NCBI GenBank assembly: GCA_014763905.1
Contig: JACXUN010000067.1
Coordinates: 1-7,824 of the forward strand
Length of the DNA stretch: 7,824 nt
Source: Campylobacterales bacterium
Lineage (GTDB): Bacteria; Campylobacterota; Campylobacteria; Campylobacterales; Sulfurovaceae
Direction of reading: 5' to 3'
Shown: one piece after another, positions 1-6,540 of the stretch
Layout: each line of letters opens with the position of its first letter
Numbering within the stretch: position 1 is the stretch's first letter
Translations under genes and position numbers: made by a program
Notes under the pieces: generated by a model
Database searches by the model: none
What the model was told of the DNA's origin: nothing
What the model saw: only the letters and a program-made list of their open reading frames with translations

Positions 1-69
1 CCCTACGCCCACCCAACAGCTCTTGAATTTTTTATGGTCGGTTTATCGAGATTGCATAAACTTTTATAA
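1..69 (+). CDS. possible 3' end of an unknown gene (partial)
   Basis: Frame 1 is open from the window edge to a TAA at 67-69 and gives 22 residues that end ...GLSRLHKLL. It lies 33 bp before the start of the hsdR relic, in the same direction, so it could be the tail of an upstream gene of the same accessory locus, such as another type I restriction-modification gene. The peptide is too short to assign to a family, and a 69-bp open frame can occur by chance. I do not recognise the product. Confidence 0.22.
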   Translation, partial: PYAHPTALEFFMVGLSRLHKLL

Positions 70-102
70 AATAATCTACTTCACAGAAGAACGAGGGTAA
101 CC

Positions 103-785
103 ATGAGCAACTTTGCATTTCTGGTACATGAATTTGAAACACTCAAAAGCAACGCCGTCAAATCGGAAATGTATGCCGTCGAAGACCCTGATATCTCCGC
201 TATCTGTTCTCGGCAGACGTTAGAGACGACGATCAAGTTTATCTATCAAGATCGACCCTGAATTGGATCGCAAGTTTGCCAAAAATGCCGATCTGATCAG
301 TCTCTCAATCACCCTAATTTCGTCGATATCCTGCCACATGATATAATCGATGCGTTGCATTTCGTGCGGAAACTGGGGAACAAAGCCGTCCATACCGACA
401 AACCGATCACCGCTGATAATAGCCGATACGCCAATCAATGCCTCTACCAATTCCAACGCTAGATGGTCGAGGTCTATAGCGGCTATACCGTCGAGGGAGA
501 GTATGACGTGAGCCAACTGGTGCGGCACGGCAGACGCAAGACCCAAGCGGAGATCATCGCCAAGAGCCAAGAGCAGGAGCGGCTCGAAGCCGAAAACGCT
601 CAGCTCCAAGCCGAGATCGAAAAGCTCCAACAGCAAACCCACACCGCAGATAAAAAAGAGCATACCGTCACCGTCAAAGGACTCAGCGAAAAAGAGACCC
701 GTAGCGGTTGATCGATCTCGAACTTGCTGAGGCGGGATATCCCGTCGAACTCAGGTTTATAAGCTTCAACAAAATTTATTCGTAA
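103..785 (+). pseudogene. hsdR: decayed 5' fragment of type I restriction enzyme R subunit
   Basis: This is the remnant of the motor/endonuclease subunit (HsdR) of a type I restriction-modification system, which in intact form translocates DNA and cuts it far from the recognition site. The start ATG at 103 keeps a GAGGG ribosome site at 93-97. The product begins MSNFAFLVHEFETLKSNAV, typical of the DUF4145-type N-terminal region found on many HsdR proteins. Frame 1 stops at TGA 259-261. Similarity continues in frame 2 (DRKFAKNADLISL, about 263-303) and returns to frame 1 from about 307 (NHPNFVDILPHDIIDALHF, then RKLGNKAVHTDKPIT). It then meets an in-frame TAG at 460-462 and continues (EVYSGYTVEGEYDVSQL) into a charged coiled coil (about 541-660). 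After another shift near 708 the conserved motif around LSEKETR...LIDLELAEAGY is completed in frame 3, which ends at 783-785. The protease-like nuclease and DEAD-helicase domains, about 800 residues, are missing. The decay has at least three frameshifts, one stop and a truncation. The assignment rests on remembered family patterns, not a search. Confidence 0.82.
736..757 (-). repeat. 22-bp dispersed repeat, copy 1 (inverted)
   Basis: Read on the minus strand, this stretch is AACCTGAGTTCGACGG followed by GATATC, identical over 22 bp to 4546-4567. It sits at the point where the hsdR relic loses similarity to its family. Locally it also belongs to a nested dyad: CTGAG (727-731) and CTCAG (750-754) flank the perfect palindrome CGGGATATCCCG (733-744). 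Its function is unknown; it could be the terminal repeat of a lost mobile element or a small dispersed repeat. Confidence 0.75.
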
Positions 786-806
786 TAATACAACTCTTTC
801 TAATGA

Positions 807-1027
807 AGAGCTTATCCATCGATACTCAAACCTATGGCAGTCGGGGAGCTTCCTCGGGGAAAAGTTAAAGAGGTGATAGGAAGTAAAGACAGAACGGCAT
901 CTACTCTCATTAAAGAACTTTTAGCATTAGACTATATTGAGTCAACCACACCTAAAAGCCCTATTCGATTAAAGTTTAACGCGTTTTTGCTTCTTATCTA
1001 TTTCCGGGTCTTGTCCCGACACAGTAA
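807..1027 (+). pseudogene. 3' remnant of a Fic-family protein gene
   Basis: The reading frame around 834 gives GELPRGKVKEVIGSKDRTAS followed by LIKELLALDYIES and TPKSPIRLKF. This resembles the C-terminal winged-helix segment of bacterial Fic proteins, which often ends in a form like R-L-x-F-P...YLFPxLxP. The expected ending is present but in another reading frame: after KFN the sequence FASYLFPGLVPTQ and a TAA at 1025-1027 are read in frame 2, so an indel lies in or near the GCGTTTTTGC tract (981-990). The catalytic Fic core (HxFx(D/E)GNxR) and everything upstream are absent, and a stop (804-806) lies just before the preserved part. Fic genes are often embedded in type I restriction-modification operons, so this fits with the hsdR relic just upstream. 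It faces proB tail to tail with only 16 bp between them. Confidence 0.72.
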
Positions 1028-1043
1028 AAGTTATAAATCAGAC

Positions 1044-1814
1044 TCAAACCTTTTGAAAAAGCGTCCCGCCCTTCTGCTCTCCATGGAGTAGAAAGCTCCG
1101 TACAACATCCAATCCAAATCCGCTAGCCAAGAACATTTTGCGGTTGTTTTCCAGTAAAAAGTGTGCGGCTTTGAGCTTGGTGACGATACCGCCGGTGGCA
1201 AACTCATTGTTGGCACTGGGGGCGGCTTCTAACTCTTCATTCGTGATTTTTGAAACCTCTTGGAGGACTTTAGCATCGCTGTATTTTCTCGGGTCTTTAT
1301 CATAATAGCCGTCGATATCGGAGAGGATGACCAGCAGTTCGGCATCGAAATTGTGAGCCACATACGCAGAGAGCTGATCATTGTCTCCAAACACCAGTTC
1401 TTCGGTTGCTACTACGTCGTTTTCGTTGATGATCGGCACAACGCGGTTGGTGAGGAGGTTGTTGATGGTCATCTGTGCCAGATGGGTTCGCTTCTTGGAA
1501 TCCAGATCGGCTGCCGTGAGCAAAATTTGCGAACAGATAATATGATATTCCGAGAACTTCTCTTGATACATTTTGAGCAATAGTGGCTGTCCGATAGCCG
1601 CTAGCACCTGTTTGTTGCCCACACTTTTTTTATCTAACGGCAGTACCGTATAGCCTGCCGAAACGGCTCCGGAACTGACGAGAATCACCTCATCTCCCTG
1701 CTCCATCAATGCGACGATCAGATCAATCAGATCACGCATCCGGTCTCTCGCCACTTCCCCTTTTTCTGTCAAAACGTGGGAACCCACTTTAATCACAATA
1801 CGTTTGCACGGCAT
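1044..1814 (-). CDS. proB: glutamate 5-kinase (short form, no PUA domain)
   Basis: ProB phosphorylates L-glutamate to glutamyl 5-phosphate with ATP, the first committed and usually proline-inhibited step of proline synthesis in the cytoplasm. The 256-residue product has the full amino-acid-kinase fold: [10 protein letters not shown] (7-16, phosphate binding), SSGAVSAG (47-54), NENDVV (130-135), FGDNDQLSA (142-150), [12 protein letters not shown] (164-175, metal/nucleotide site) and [13 protein letters not shown] (205-217). It ends where the kinase domain ends. The C-terminal PUA domain of the roughly 367-residue E. coli enzyme is absent, which I recall as the usual state in Campylobacterota, so this is not a truncation. 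The ATG overlaps the obgE stop by one base (TAATG), and a GGAGGAG purine run lies at 1826-1832 inside the end of obgE, so translational coupling to obgE is likely. In C. jejuni the order is obgE-proB-fmt-birA; here fmt does not follow and the relics at 103-1027 lie downstream. Confidence 0.96.
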   Translation of the reverse strand: MPCKRIVIKVGSHVLTEKGEVARDRMRDLIDLIVALMEQGDEVILVSSGAVSAGYTVLPLDKKSVGNKQVLAAIGQPLLLKMYQEKFSEYHIICSQILLTAADLDSKKRTHLAQMTINNLLTNRVVPIINENDVVATEELVFGDNDQLSAYVAHNFDAELLVILSDIDGYYDKDPRKYSDAKVLQEVSKITNEELEAAPSANNEFATGGIVTKLKAAHFLLENNRKMFLASGFGLDVVRSFLLHGEQKGGTLFQKV

Positions 1815-2932
1815 TAGGCTTCAGGCTCCTCCGCCGCTTTGACGCTGTCGACATAACCTTTGAGTGCATAACGCAATGCATCGGTATTAAGATGCGAAAC
1901 CGCAGAGATCGGCAGGACAAACAGCGGCTGGTTCTCAGGCAATTTCACACCGAAATCCTCTTGGAAACCGTATGAGAGGTAGTTGGCATTGGCTTTGTAT
2001 TTGCTCAGGGTCTCATTCGGCTGGAGTCCGATATCTTCCAAAAATTTACCGATCAATTCGTTCGACGCTTCGACATCAAATACATCGCATTTGGTAATCG
2101 CAACGGCGAAATGACGCTTCACCAACTCACTCGAATAACGTTGAAGCTCTACCAAAAGGGTCTCATATTGATATTTCATCTCACGATAGTTGGCGATATC
2201 GACCATAATCAGCAAGGTTTTCGTCCGCTCGATATGTTTGAGGAACTCCAATCCCAATCCGCGACCATCACTCGCTCCTTCGATAATCCCCGGAATATCC
2301 GCCATCAAAAAGGAGTCAAACTCCCCGATCGGCACTACACCCAGATTGGGTACGAGTGTCGTAAACTCATAGCTGGCAATCTTCGGACGGGCATTGGAGA
2401 CAGTTGAGATCAAGGTGGATTTACCGACACTTGGATAACCGACCAGACCGATATCAGCGATCAGTTTCATCTCCAATCGTACCTCTTTAGTGATACCCGG
2501 CAATCCCGGTTGGGCATAGGTCGGGCGTTGATTGGTTGAACTTTTGAAGTGCGGGTTTCCCAGTCCGCCTTTGCCCCCCTCTAGGAAGAGTACCTTCTCT
2601 CCCTCTTCTACCAAATCCAAAACCACTTCACCGCTCTCTACATCTACCACTTGCGTTCCCGGAGGTACGATAATGGTGGTATCTTTGCCTTTGCGTCCAA
2701 ATTTGTTACGCCCTTCACCCGGTCTTCCGTTTTCGGCTTTGATATGATTACGTCCTCGGAGGGCTGAGAGGGTATCGGTATTGTTATCTACTTTAAAATA
2801 GATCGAACCGCCTTTACCGCCGTCACCGCCGTCCGGTCCTCCTTTGATAACAAACTTCTCCGCACGAAACGAGACACACCCCGCCCCGCCCTTACCGGAA
2901 CTGACCATTAAGTCTACACTATCTACAAACAT
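1814..2932 (-). CDS. obgE: Obg-family GTPase, ribosome-associated
   Basis: ObgE (CgtA) is an essential GTPase that binds the 50S ribosomal subunit and links its assembly to the nutritional state of the cell. The 372-residue product has the glycine-rich Obg fold at residues 1-158 (for example [17 protein letters not shown] near 11-27 and [13 protein letters not shown] at 31-43), then the G domain. Visible motifs are the P loop GYPSVGKST (165-173), switch I around [10 protein letters not shown] (191-200), G3 [10 protein letters not shown] (212-221), G4 TKCD (280-283) and G5 around SAVS (343-346). G4 has Thr where Asn is most common, a frequent variant in this family. The ATG has an AAGGAA ribosome site 4 bp upstream (2937-2942 on the complement). 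The gene is first in an obgE-proB unit. The rplU-rpmA genes that precede obgE in many bacteria are absent; a noncoding gap and divergent xseA lie upstream instead. Confidence 0.97.
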   Translation of the reverse strand: MFVDSVDLMVSSGKGGAGCVSFRAEKFVIKGGPDGGDGGKGGSIYFKVDNNTDTLSALRGRNHIKAENGRPGEGRNKFGRKGKDTTIIVPPGTQVVDVESGEVVLDLVEEGEKVLFLEGGKGGLGNPHFKSSTNQRPTYAQPGLPGITKEVRLEMKLIADIGLVGYPSVGKSTLISTVSNARPKIASYEFTTLVPNLGVVPIGEFDSFLMADIPGIIEGASDGRGLGLEFLKHIERTKTLLIMVDIANYREMKYQYETLLVELQRYSSELVKRHFAVAITKCDVFDVEASNELIGKFLEDIGLQPNETLSKYKANANYLSYGFQEDFGVKLPENQPLFVLPISAVSHLNTDALRYALKGYVDSVKAAEEPEA

Positions 2933-2983
2933 CTATTTCCTTTGCTGTTAACCTGAAGGTTATTCAGCTTAATTCTTGGTGGA

Positions 2984-2989
2984 AGTATA
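2984..2989 (-). promoter_or_regulatory. candidate -10 box for obgE-proB
   Basis: The complement reads TATACT here, preceded by TTTGC. It would place a transcript start near 2977, about 45 nt before the obgE ATG. No good -35 is seen, which is common for the vegetative promoters of Campylobacterota. The call rests on a six-base match in AT-rich DNA. Confidence 0.35.
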
Positions 2990-3024
2990 GCAAACATCTA
3001 CTATTAGACTTCTTGATTTAGGAA

Positions 3025-3043
3025 TCGGAGACTTCAGTCCCGA
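3025..3043. repeat. small imperfect hairpin in the gap
   Basis: TCGG and GAC (separated by one bulged A at 3029) pair with GTC and CCGA around a TTCA loop, giving seven base pairs. No T run follows on either strand, so it is not a normal terminator. It may be a REP-like unit or a structure in a leader or readthrough transcript. Confidence 0.35.
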
Positions 3044-3095
3044 ACAAAGCAAGGCTAAAACCATCGGTTCCTAATTTTCCCCGATCCGTCTTTCT

Positions 3096-3111
3096 AACCT
3101 GAGTTCGACGG
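3096..3111 (+). repeat. dispersed repeat, copy 2 (16-bp partial)
   Basis: AACCTGAGTTCGACGG here is identical to the first 16 bp of the 22-bp repeat at 4546-4567, and then diverges (AGTATTATAG). It shares the preceding T with the partial copy near 5671. It lies about 170 bp before the xseA start, in noncoding DNA. Confidence 0.6.
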
Positions 3112-3208
3112 AGTATTATAGTCACAGTTTTACGAGGTTTTTCATAGAGTAATCATAATGTAAATAATGGAGGGGTGTAAATTGGATAGAAAATAAGATG
3201 AAATAGGT

Positions 3209-3214
3209 TATACT
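3209..3214 (+). promoter_or_regulatory. candidate -10 box for xseA
   Basis: TATACT lies about 66 bp upstream of the xseA ATG, in AT-rich DNA. The nearest TTGGAT (3182-3187) is 21 bp upstream of the box, too far for a good -35. This is a weak pattern call only. Confidence 0.3.
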
Positions 3215-3280
3215 TTAGACCTTTCAAATAATCAAATTGGGAGTAGTTTTGAATATTCAATCAGACGAAGGAGCCCATCG

Positions 3281-4537
3281 ATGAACCAATCCGCGATGAC
3301 CGTCACCTCGCTTAATACCAAAATCAAATCCCTCCTAGAAACCACCTTTATGCACATTATGGTCGAGGGGGAGATCGCATCGGTGACCTATCATAACTCT
3401 GGGCATGTTTATTTCTCCATCAAAGATCAAGAGAGCAGTATCAAATGTGTGATGTTTCGCTCCAATGCGAGTCGATTGAAATTTCGGTTGGAACAGGGTC
3501 AACATATCGTTGTGCAGGGTTCCGTATCGGTCTATACCCCTCGGGGGGAGTATCAATTCTATGCGGTAAATATCGAACCGTATGGACAGGGGGCATTGGC
3601 ACTGGCATATGAACAACTCAAAAAGAAACTCCAAGAGAAGGGATACTTTGATCCAAGTCATAAAAAACCGAAGCCGAAAATCATTCGCAAAATTGCATTA
3701 GTCACTGCCTCCAAAAGTGCGGCGTTGCAGGATATGCTTAAGATTATCCAGAAGCGGTGGCGGCTGCTGGAGGTGATCGTCATTGATACTTTGGTGCAGG
3801 GAGAGCGGGCGGTTTCACAGATTGCCGAAGCATTGAAATATGCCGACAGCTTAGGGGTGGATGCGATAGTCGTTGGTCGCGGCGGTGGAAGTCAAGAAGA
3901 TTTGTGGGCGTTCAATGAGGAGATCGTTGCCGATGCAATCTATCAGCTTGATACTTTTGTGGTCTCTGCGGTGGGACATGAGGTGGATGTTTTGATCAGT
4001 GACTTTGTCGCTGATCTTCGGGCTCCGACACCGAGTGCTGCTATGGAGATGATTTTGCCGGATCATCAGGAGGTTCTGTATACCCTGAGTGAGTTGGAAG
4101 AGCGGTATGCTCGGGTGATACAGCAGATCATCGCCAATAAATCGATACAGCTTAAATCTTTGGCTCAGGAGATGCAGCGTAACTCGATTATGAATCGTAT
4201 GGGGATGGTGGAGAAGGCATTTGAACGATTAACTGAGGAGTTTAAACGAACGATGCACTATAAGATGACGCAGTTTGAAACCCAAATTAAACCGTTGAGC
4301 GAACAACTCAAAGGAAGTTTTGACCAGAGCCTACGTCTCAAAGAACACCAGCTGGATACACTGGCTCAAAAGATAAAACTCTATGACCCAAAATTGAAAC
4401 AGAAAGCCGGATGGGCTGAGGTGACGAGGAAGGGTCAGCATACAACATTAAATCAAATTGAGGTCGAGGATCGATTTGTATTGGTGGATATAGATACCAA
4501 ATTGGAAGTTCAGTGTCTAAAAAAAGATCGATTATAA
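3281..4537 (+). CDS. xseA: exodeoxyribonuclease VII large subunit
   Basis: XseA is the catalytic large subunit of exonuclease VII, which with several XseB small subunits degrades single-stranded DNA from both ends to short oligonucleotides during repair. The 418-residue product starts with an OB-fold DNA-binding domain (about 6-100, including VEGEIASVTYHNSGHVYFSI and the GEYQFYAVNIEP strand). The catalytic domain follows, with VTASKSAALQDML (141-153), GRGGGSQEDLWAFNEE (199-214) and SAVGHEVDVLISDFVADLRA then PTPSAAMEM (229-257). A long helical, coiled-coil-rich stalk (about 265-365) and a small C-terminal beta segment near DPKLKQKAGW (369-378) complete the usual family layout. An AAGGAG ribosome site at 3268-3273, 7 bp before the ATG, favours this start over Met6 at 3296. 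No xseB is visible in the window. The gene is divergent from obgE, and a phospholipase relic follows in the same direction. Confidence 0.97.
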   Translation: MNQSAMTVTSLNTKIKSLLETTFMHIMVEGEIASVTYHNSGHVYFSIKDQESSIKCVMFRSNASRLKFRLEQGQHIVVQGSVSVYTPRGEYQFYAVNIEPYGQGALALAYEQLKKKLQEKGYFDPSHKKPKPKIIRKIALVTASKSAALQDMLKIIQKRWRLLEVIVIDTLVQGERAVSQIAEALKYADSLGVDAIVVGRGGGSQEDLWAFNEEIVADAIYQLDTFVVSAVGHEVDVLISDFVADLRAPTPSAAMEMILPDHQEVLYTLSELEERYARVIQQIIANKSIQLKSLAQEMQRNSIMNRMGMVEKAFERLTEEFKRTMHYKMTQFETQIKPLSEQLKGSFDQSLRLKEHQLDTLAQKIKLYDPKLKQKAGWAEVTRKGQHTTLNQIEVEDRFVLVDIDTKLEVQCLKKDRL

Positions 4538-4545
4538 AAAGATAT

Positions 4546-4567
4546 AACCTGAGTTCGACGGGATATC
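4546..4567 (+). repeat. 22-bp dispersed repeat, copy 3 (direct)
   Basis: AACCTGAGTTCGACGG followed by GATATC begins 9 bp after the xseA stop. It is an exact reverse complement of 736-757. It runs straight into the recognisable part of the patatin relic; it can even be read in the relic's frame as NLSSTGY. The repeat is therefore either the breakpoint that joined the relic to xseA or part of the old gene. Identity ends sharply after GATATC. Confidence 0.75.
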
Positions 4568-4865
4568 AACAAGACATGCTCTGTCGAGTCTTCGGCAACT
4601 GCCTAGCCGGGGAAAACCCCTCGACCGCGAAATCAGCGATCTCAAAGCCGCCACCGGAGCCGGATGTATCGATGAAAAGCTCTTCACCTATCTGCGGTAC
4701 AATATGGAGCTGAATCAAAAGGGACTCAACGCCTTGGGAGTGAATCATATCCATCCCAAAGAGGTCAGCAGACTTGACGCAACGGATAAGATTCATTGCT
4801 TTGAAGAGATAGGGCAGAAGATTCCAGAGCAGCAGGTGGCAGCTTGGCATTTTGCGGGGTTTTAA
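4546..4865 (+). pseudogene. 3' remnant of a patatin-like phospholipase gene
   Basis: Frame 1 reads QQDMLCRVFGNCLAGE from about 4567 to 4614. The rest continues in frame 3 from about 4620: LDREISDLKAATGAGCIDEK, then LFTYLRYNMELNQKGLNALG, a stretch with KEVSRLDATDKI, and finally AAWHFAGF before the TAA at 4863-4865. This matches my memory of the C-terminal region of bacterial patatin-like phospholipases of the form QDxLCRVxGxCxxG..IDRE..., (F)xYxRYNxELTxxGLxxLG, ...LDS..., ending near HFxGF. The frame change falls in GGGGAAAACCCC (4610-4620), a typical slippage site. The catalytic parts, the GxSxG nucleophile and DGA motif, are gone, as is any start codon with a ribosome site. The remnant is about 100 residues of a protein normally near 300-400. 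It cannot make an active lipase. Confidence 0.7.
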
Positions 4866-4894
4866 CAGTGGGTCGAGATGAGGAGGAGCCCAAC

Positions 4895-5545
4895 TTACAC
4901 CTTAAAAGTCTCCTTGGTCTTACAATAAGCTTCCATAAAACACCCTGCACACTCCGGTTTGACTGCTTTGCATCGATAGCGTCCGAAGAGTACCATCGCT
5001 TGGTGTAGTCGGTGGAGATCGGTTTTGAACTTTTTGGTCAACTCCTCTTCTGTTTTGACGGCAGTGGTCGCATTGCTCAGTCCTAATCGATGGGCGACGC
5101 GGAAGACGTGGGTGTCGACCGCCATAAGATTGGCTCCGGCGTATTCGATCATGACCACATTGGCGGTTTTCTGTCCGACACCGGCGAGTTTGACCAGTTC
5201 ATTCCGTTCTAATGGAATCTCTCCGTTATAATTTTCGACGACACTTTGTGCCATTTTGAGTAGATTTTTGGCTTTATTATTGAAAAACGAGCAGGTGTTA
5301 ATCAACGCTTTGACATCATGGAGATCGGCATTGGCGAGGGAAACCGGATCGGGATAGGCTTCAAAGAGTGCCGGAGTAATGATATTGACTCGCTTATCGG
5401 TACATTGAGCCGACAGCATTACCGCAATGAGGAGTTCATAAAGGTTTTTGTATTCTAGTTCGGTAACAGAGTTTGGATAGTTTTCGATAAAGAGTGCTTT
5501 GATCGCTTCGATCTCTTTTTTGGTTGCAGGTTTAATCTTTTTCAT
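4895..5545 (-). CDS. nth: endonuclease III (DNA glycosylase/AP lyase)
   Basis: Nth excises oxidised pyrimidines and cleaves the resulting abasic site by beta-elimination in base excision repair. The 216-residue product is full length (E. coli 211). It shows LLIAVMLSAQCTDKRVN (38-54), the helix-hairpin-helix LAGVGQKTANVV (120-131) with catalytic Lys126, and VDTHVFRVAHRLG (143-155) with catalytic Asp144. The [4Fe-4S] cluster set C192-x6-C199-x2-C202-x5-C208 is intact. All key residues are present. The ribosome site before the ATG is weak (ACTATAACAGA). The gene is divergent from the isomerase gene, in the order known from C. jejuni (Cj0595c nth, Cj0596 peb4, Cj0597 fba). It converges on the patatin relic, 29 bp beyond its stop. 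Confidence 0.97.
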   Translation of the reverse strand: MKKIKPATKKEIEAIKALFIENYPNSVTELEYKNLYELLIAVMLSAQCTDKRVNIITPALFEAYPDPVSLANADLHDVKALINTCSFFNNKAKNLLKMAQSVVENYNGEIPLERNELVKLAGVGQKTANVVMIEYAGANLMAVDTHVFRVAHRLGLSNATTAVKTEEELTKKFKTDLHRLHQAMVLFGRYRCKAVKPECAGCFMEAYCKTKETFKV

Positions 5546-5614
5546 TCTGTTATAGTAGTCTTCAACACTTAAATTAAGATAAAATTCATTTACAAACTGT
5601 TTATCATTTTAGGC

Positions 5615-5620
5615 TACAAT
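5615..5620 (+). promoter_or_regulatory. candidate -10 box for the isomerase-fbaA unit
   Basis: TACAAT lies in the very AT-rich nth/isomerase intergenic region (5546-5701), about 80 bp before the isomerase ATG. A TTTACA at 5589-5594 is 20 bp upstream of it, a long spacing for a -35. A perfect 10-bp palindrome, AACTTAAGTT, lies downstream at 5649-5658. This is a weak call. Confidence 0.3.
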
Positions 5621-5670
5621 GGTTAAAATATGTTTATATCAATTGATTAACTTAAGTTTTAAATAAATAA

Positions 5671-5680
5671 AACTCAGGTT
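5671..5680 (-). repeat. dispersed repeat, copy 4 (10-bp partial)
   Basis: On the minus strand this reads AACCTGAGTT, the first 10 bp of the dispersed repeat, with the same preceding T (and TT) seen near copy 2. It is inverted relative to 4546-4567 and the two flank the patatin relic and nth. At 10 bp the match could be chance in a window of this size, so it is listed with low confidence. Confidence 0.3.
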
Positions 5681-5701
5681 AATAGCAAGGAATTATAAAA
5701 G

Positions 5702-6514
5702 ATGAGATCTGTCTACTCTGTATTGCTTGTGTCGTTTCTTTTCCCTTTGAATCTTTCGGCGGATGGTGTAGTCGCAACGGTTAATGAGACTGATATTATG
5801 CAAGATGAGGTGAATGAGTTTGTTGCCAAAAGTCTGCCCGGTGCCAATTACACCGATATGAATAGTGAGCAGAAGCAGCAGGTACTGGATCATCTGATTG
5901 ACCGTGCTCTTTATCTTAATGTGGCAAAATCGGAAAAAATTTATGAAGATGCCGACTATTTAGCCGCACTGGAGAAAGCCAAAGAGAATTTGATGCTGGA
6001 TATCTGGATGAAAAAACGTCTCGAAGCGATAGCGGTGAATGATGATGAGATGCGAAGCTATTATCGAGAGCATAGTAGTCAGTTTAAGCAGTCAGCTGCC
6101 GCTTCGGCACGGCATATTTTGGTCAGCACTGAAGCGGAAGCGATAGAAATTATCAAAGAGCTTCAAAAGTGTCCCGACTTAGAAGCCAAATTTATCGAGC
6201 TGGCAGAAACCAGATCAACCGGACCGAGCGGTCTCAACGGTGGAGATTTAGGCTGGTTTAACGAGGATCAGATGGTACCGGAGTTTTCGGAAGCGGCATT
6301 GGCTCTTGAAAAGGGGCAGATCAGTACAGTACCGGTCAAAACGCAGTTCGGTTATCATGTCATCTATCTAACCGATAAACGTCCAGCCGGTCTTATTCCG
6401 TATGATACGGTTAAAGATAATATAAGCCGAACACTAAAGCTCAAAAAGTTTAAGCAAAACCTGAACAGCTTAAGCCAAAACTTACGAAAATCTGCCAAAA
6501 TTACTATAAAATAA
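5702..6514 (+). CDS. secreted parvulin-type peptidyl-prolyl isomerase (PEB4/Cbf2-like)
   Basis: This is a periplasmic folding catalyst and chaperone that helps outer-membrane proteins mature, as described for C. jejuni PEB4 (Cj0596) and H. pylori HP0175. The 270-residue product starts with a signal peptide (MRSVYSVLLVSFLFPLNLSA, likely cleavage after residue 20). A SurA-like helical chaperone part follows (about 22-125, for example VNETDIMQDEVNEFVAK and LIDRALYLNVAKSEKI). The PpiC rotamase domain (about 134-225) contains ARHILVS (136-142), GGDLGWFNEDQMVPEFSEAA (180-199) and TQFGYHVIYL (214-223). The basic C-terminal helix folds back on the N-terminal part in PEB4 structures. Its length is close to PEB4's 273. 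AAGGAA (5687-5692) lies 9 bp before the ATG. It is followed 26 bp later by fbaA, and the two probably share a transcript. Confidence 0.94.
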   Translation: MRSVYSVLLVSFLFPLNLSADGVVATVNETDIMQDEVNEFVAKSLPGANYTDMNSEQKQQVLDHLIDRALYLNVAKSEKIYEDADYLAALEKAKENLMLDIWMKKRLEAIAVNDDEMRSYYREHSSQFKQSAAASARHILVSTEAEAIEIIKELQKCPDLEAKFIELAETRSTGPSGLNGGDLGWFNEDQMVPEFSEAALALEKGQISTVPVKTQFGYHVIYLTDKRPAGLIPYDTVKDNISRTLKLKKFKQNLNSLSQNLRKSAKITIK

Positions 6515-6540
6515 TAAAAAAAATTCAAAGGTGAATGAAT

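Larger units (their letters stand above)
2933..3280. other. divergent intergenic gap between obgE and xseA
   Basis: This 348-bp gap has no convincing gene. It holds a candidate -10 for each flanking gene (2984-2989 minus, 3209-3214 plus), an interrupted dyad AACCT-GA-AGGTT at 2950-2961, and a bulged hairpin at 3025-3043. TTAGGAA (3018-3024) and TTCCTAA (3068-3074) form an inverted pair around a 43-bp loop. It also holds a 16-bp partial copy of the dispersed repeat (3096-3111), and a 12-bp perfect palindrome (TTGAATATTCAA, 3249-3260) 20 bp before xseA. On the minus strand two overlapping frames are open for about 30-45 codons (ending at 2969 and 3018), but neither has a ribosome site or recognisable similarity. 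Confidence 0.7.

Noticed and set aside
280..283. Loss of function of ObgE from TKCD in place of NKxD (residue numbers of the protein)
   Set aside because: TKxD is a common G4 variant in this family and all other G motifs are intact.
220..663. 147-residue minus-strand open frame opposite the hsdR relic
   Set aside because: It is the antisense shadow of the relic; the plus strand has family-specific residues in shifting frames, whereas the minus frame shows none and lacks a ribosome site.
463..711. 82-residue plus-strand open frame taken as an independent gene
   Set aside because: It begins directly after an in-frame stop within hsdR-like sequence and continues the hsdR pattern (coiled coil and LSEKETR), so it is part of the relic.
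736..4567. CRISPR array or integron attC sites formed by the 22-bp repeat
   Set aside because: Copies are kilobases apart, in both orientations, and without regular spacers, a leader, cas genes or an integrase.
4513..4713. 66-residue plus-strand frame overlapping the end of xseA
   Set aside because: Its middle is the first part of the patatin relic and its tail is out-of-frame noise after the frameshift; it is not an independent gene.
4566..4850. 94-residue minus-strand frame downstream of nth
   Set aside because: It is antisense to the patatin relic, which explains the DNA better; no domain or ribosome site is seen.
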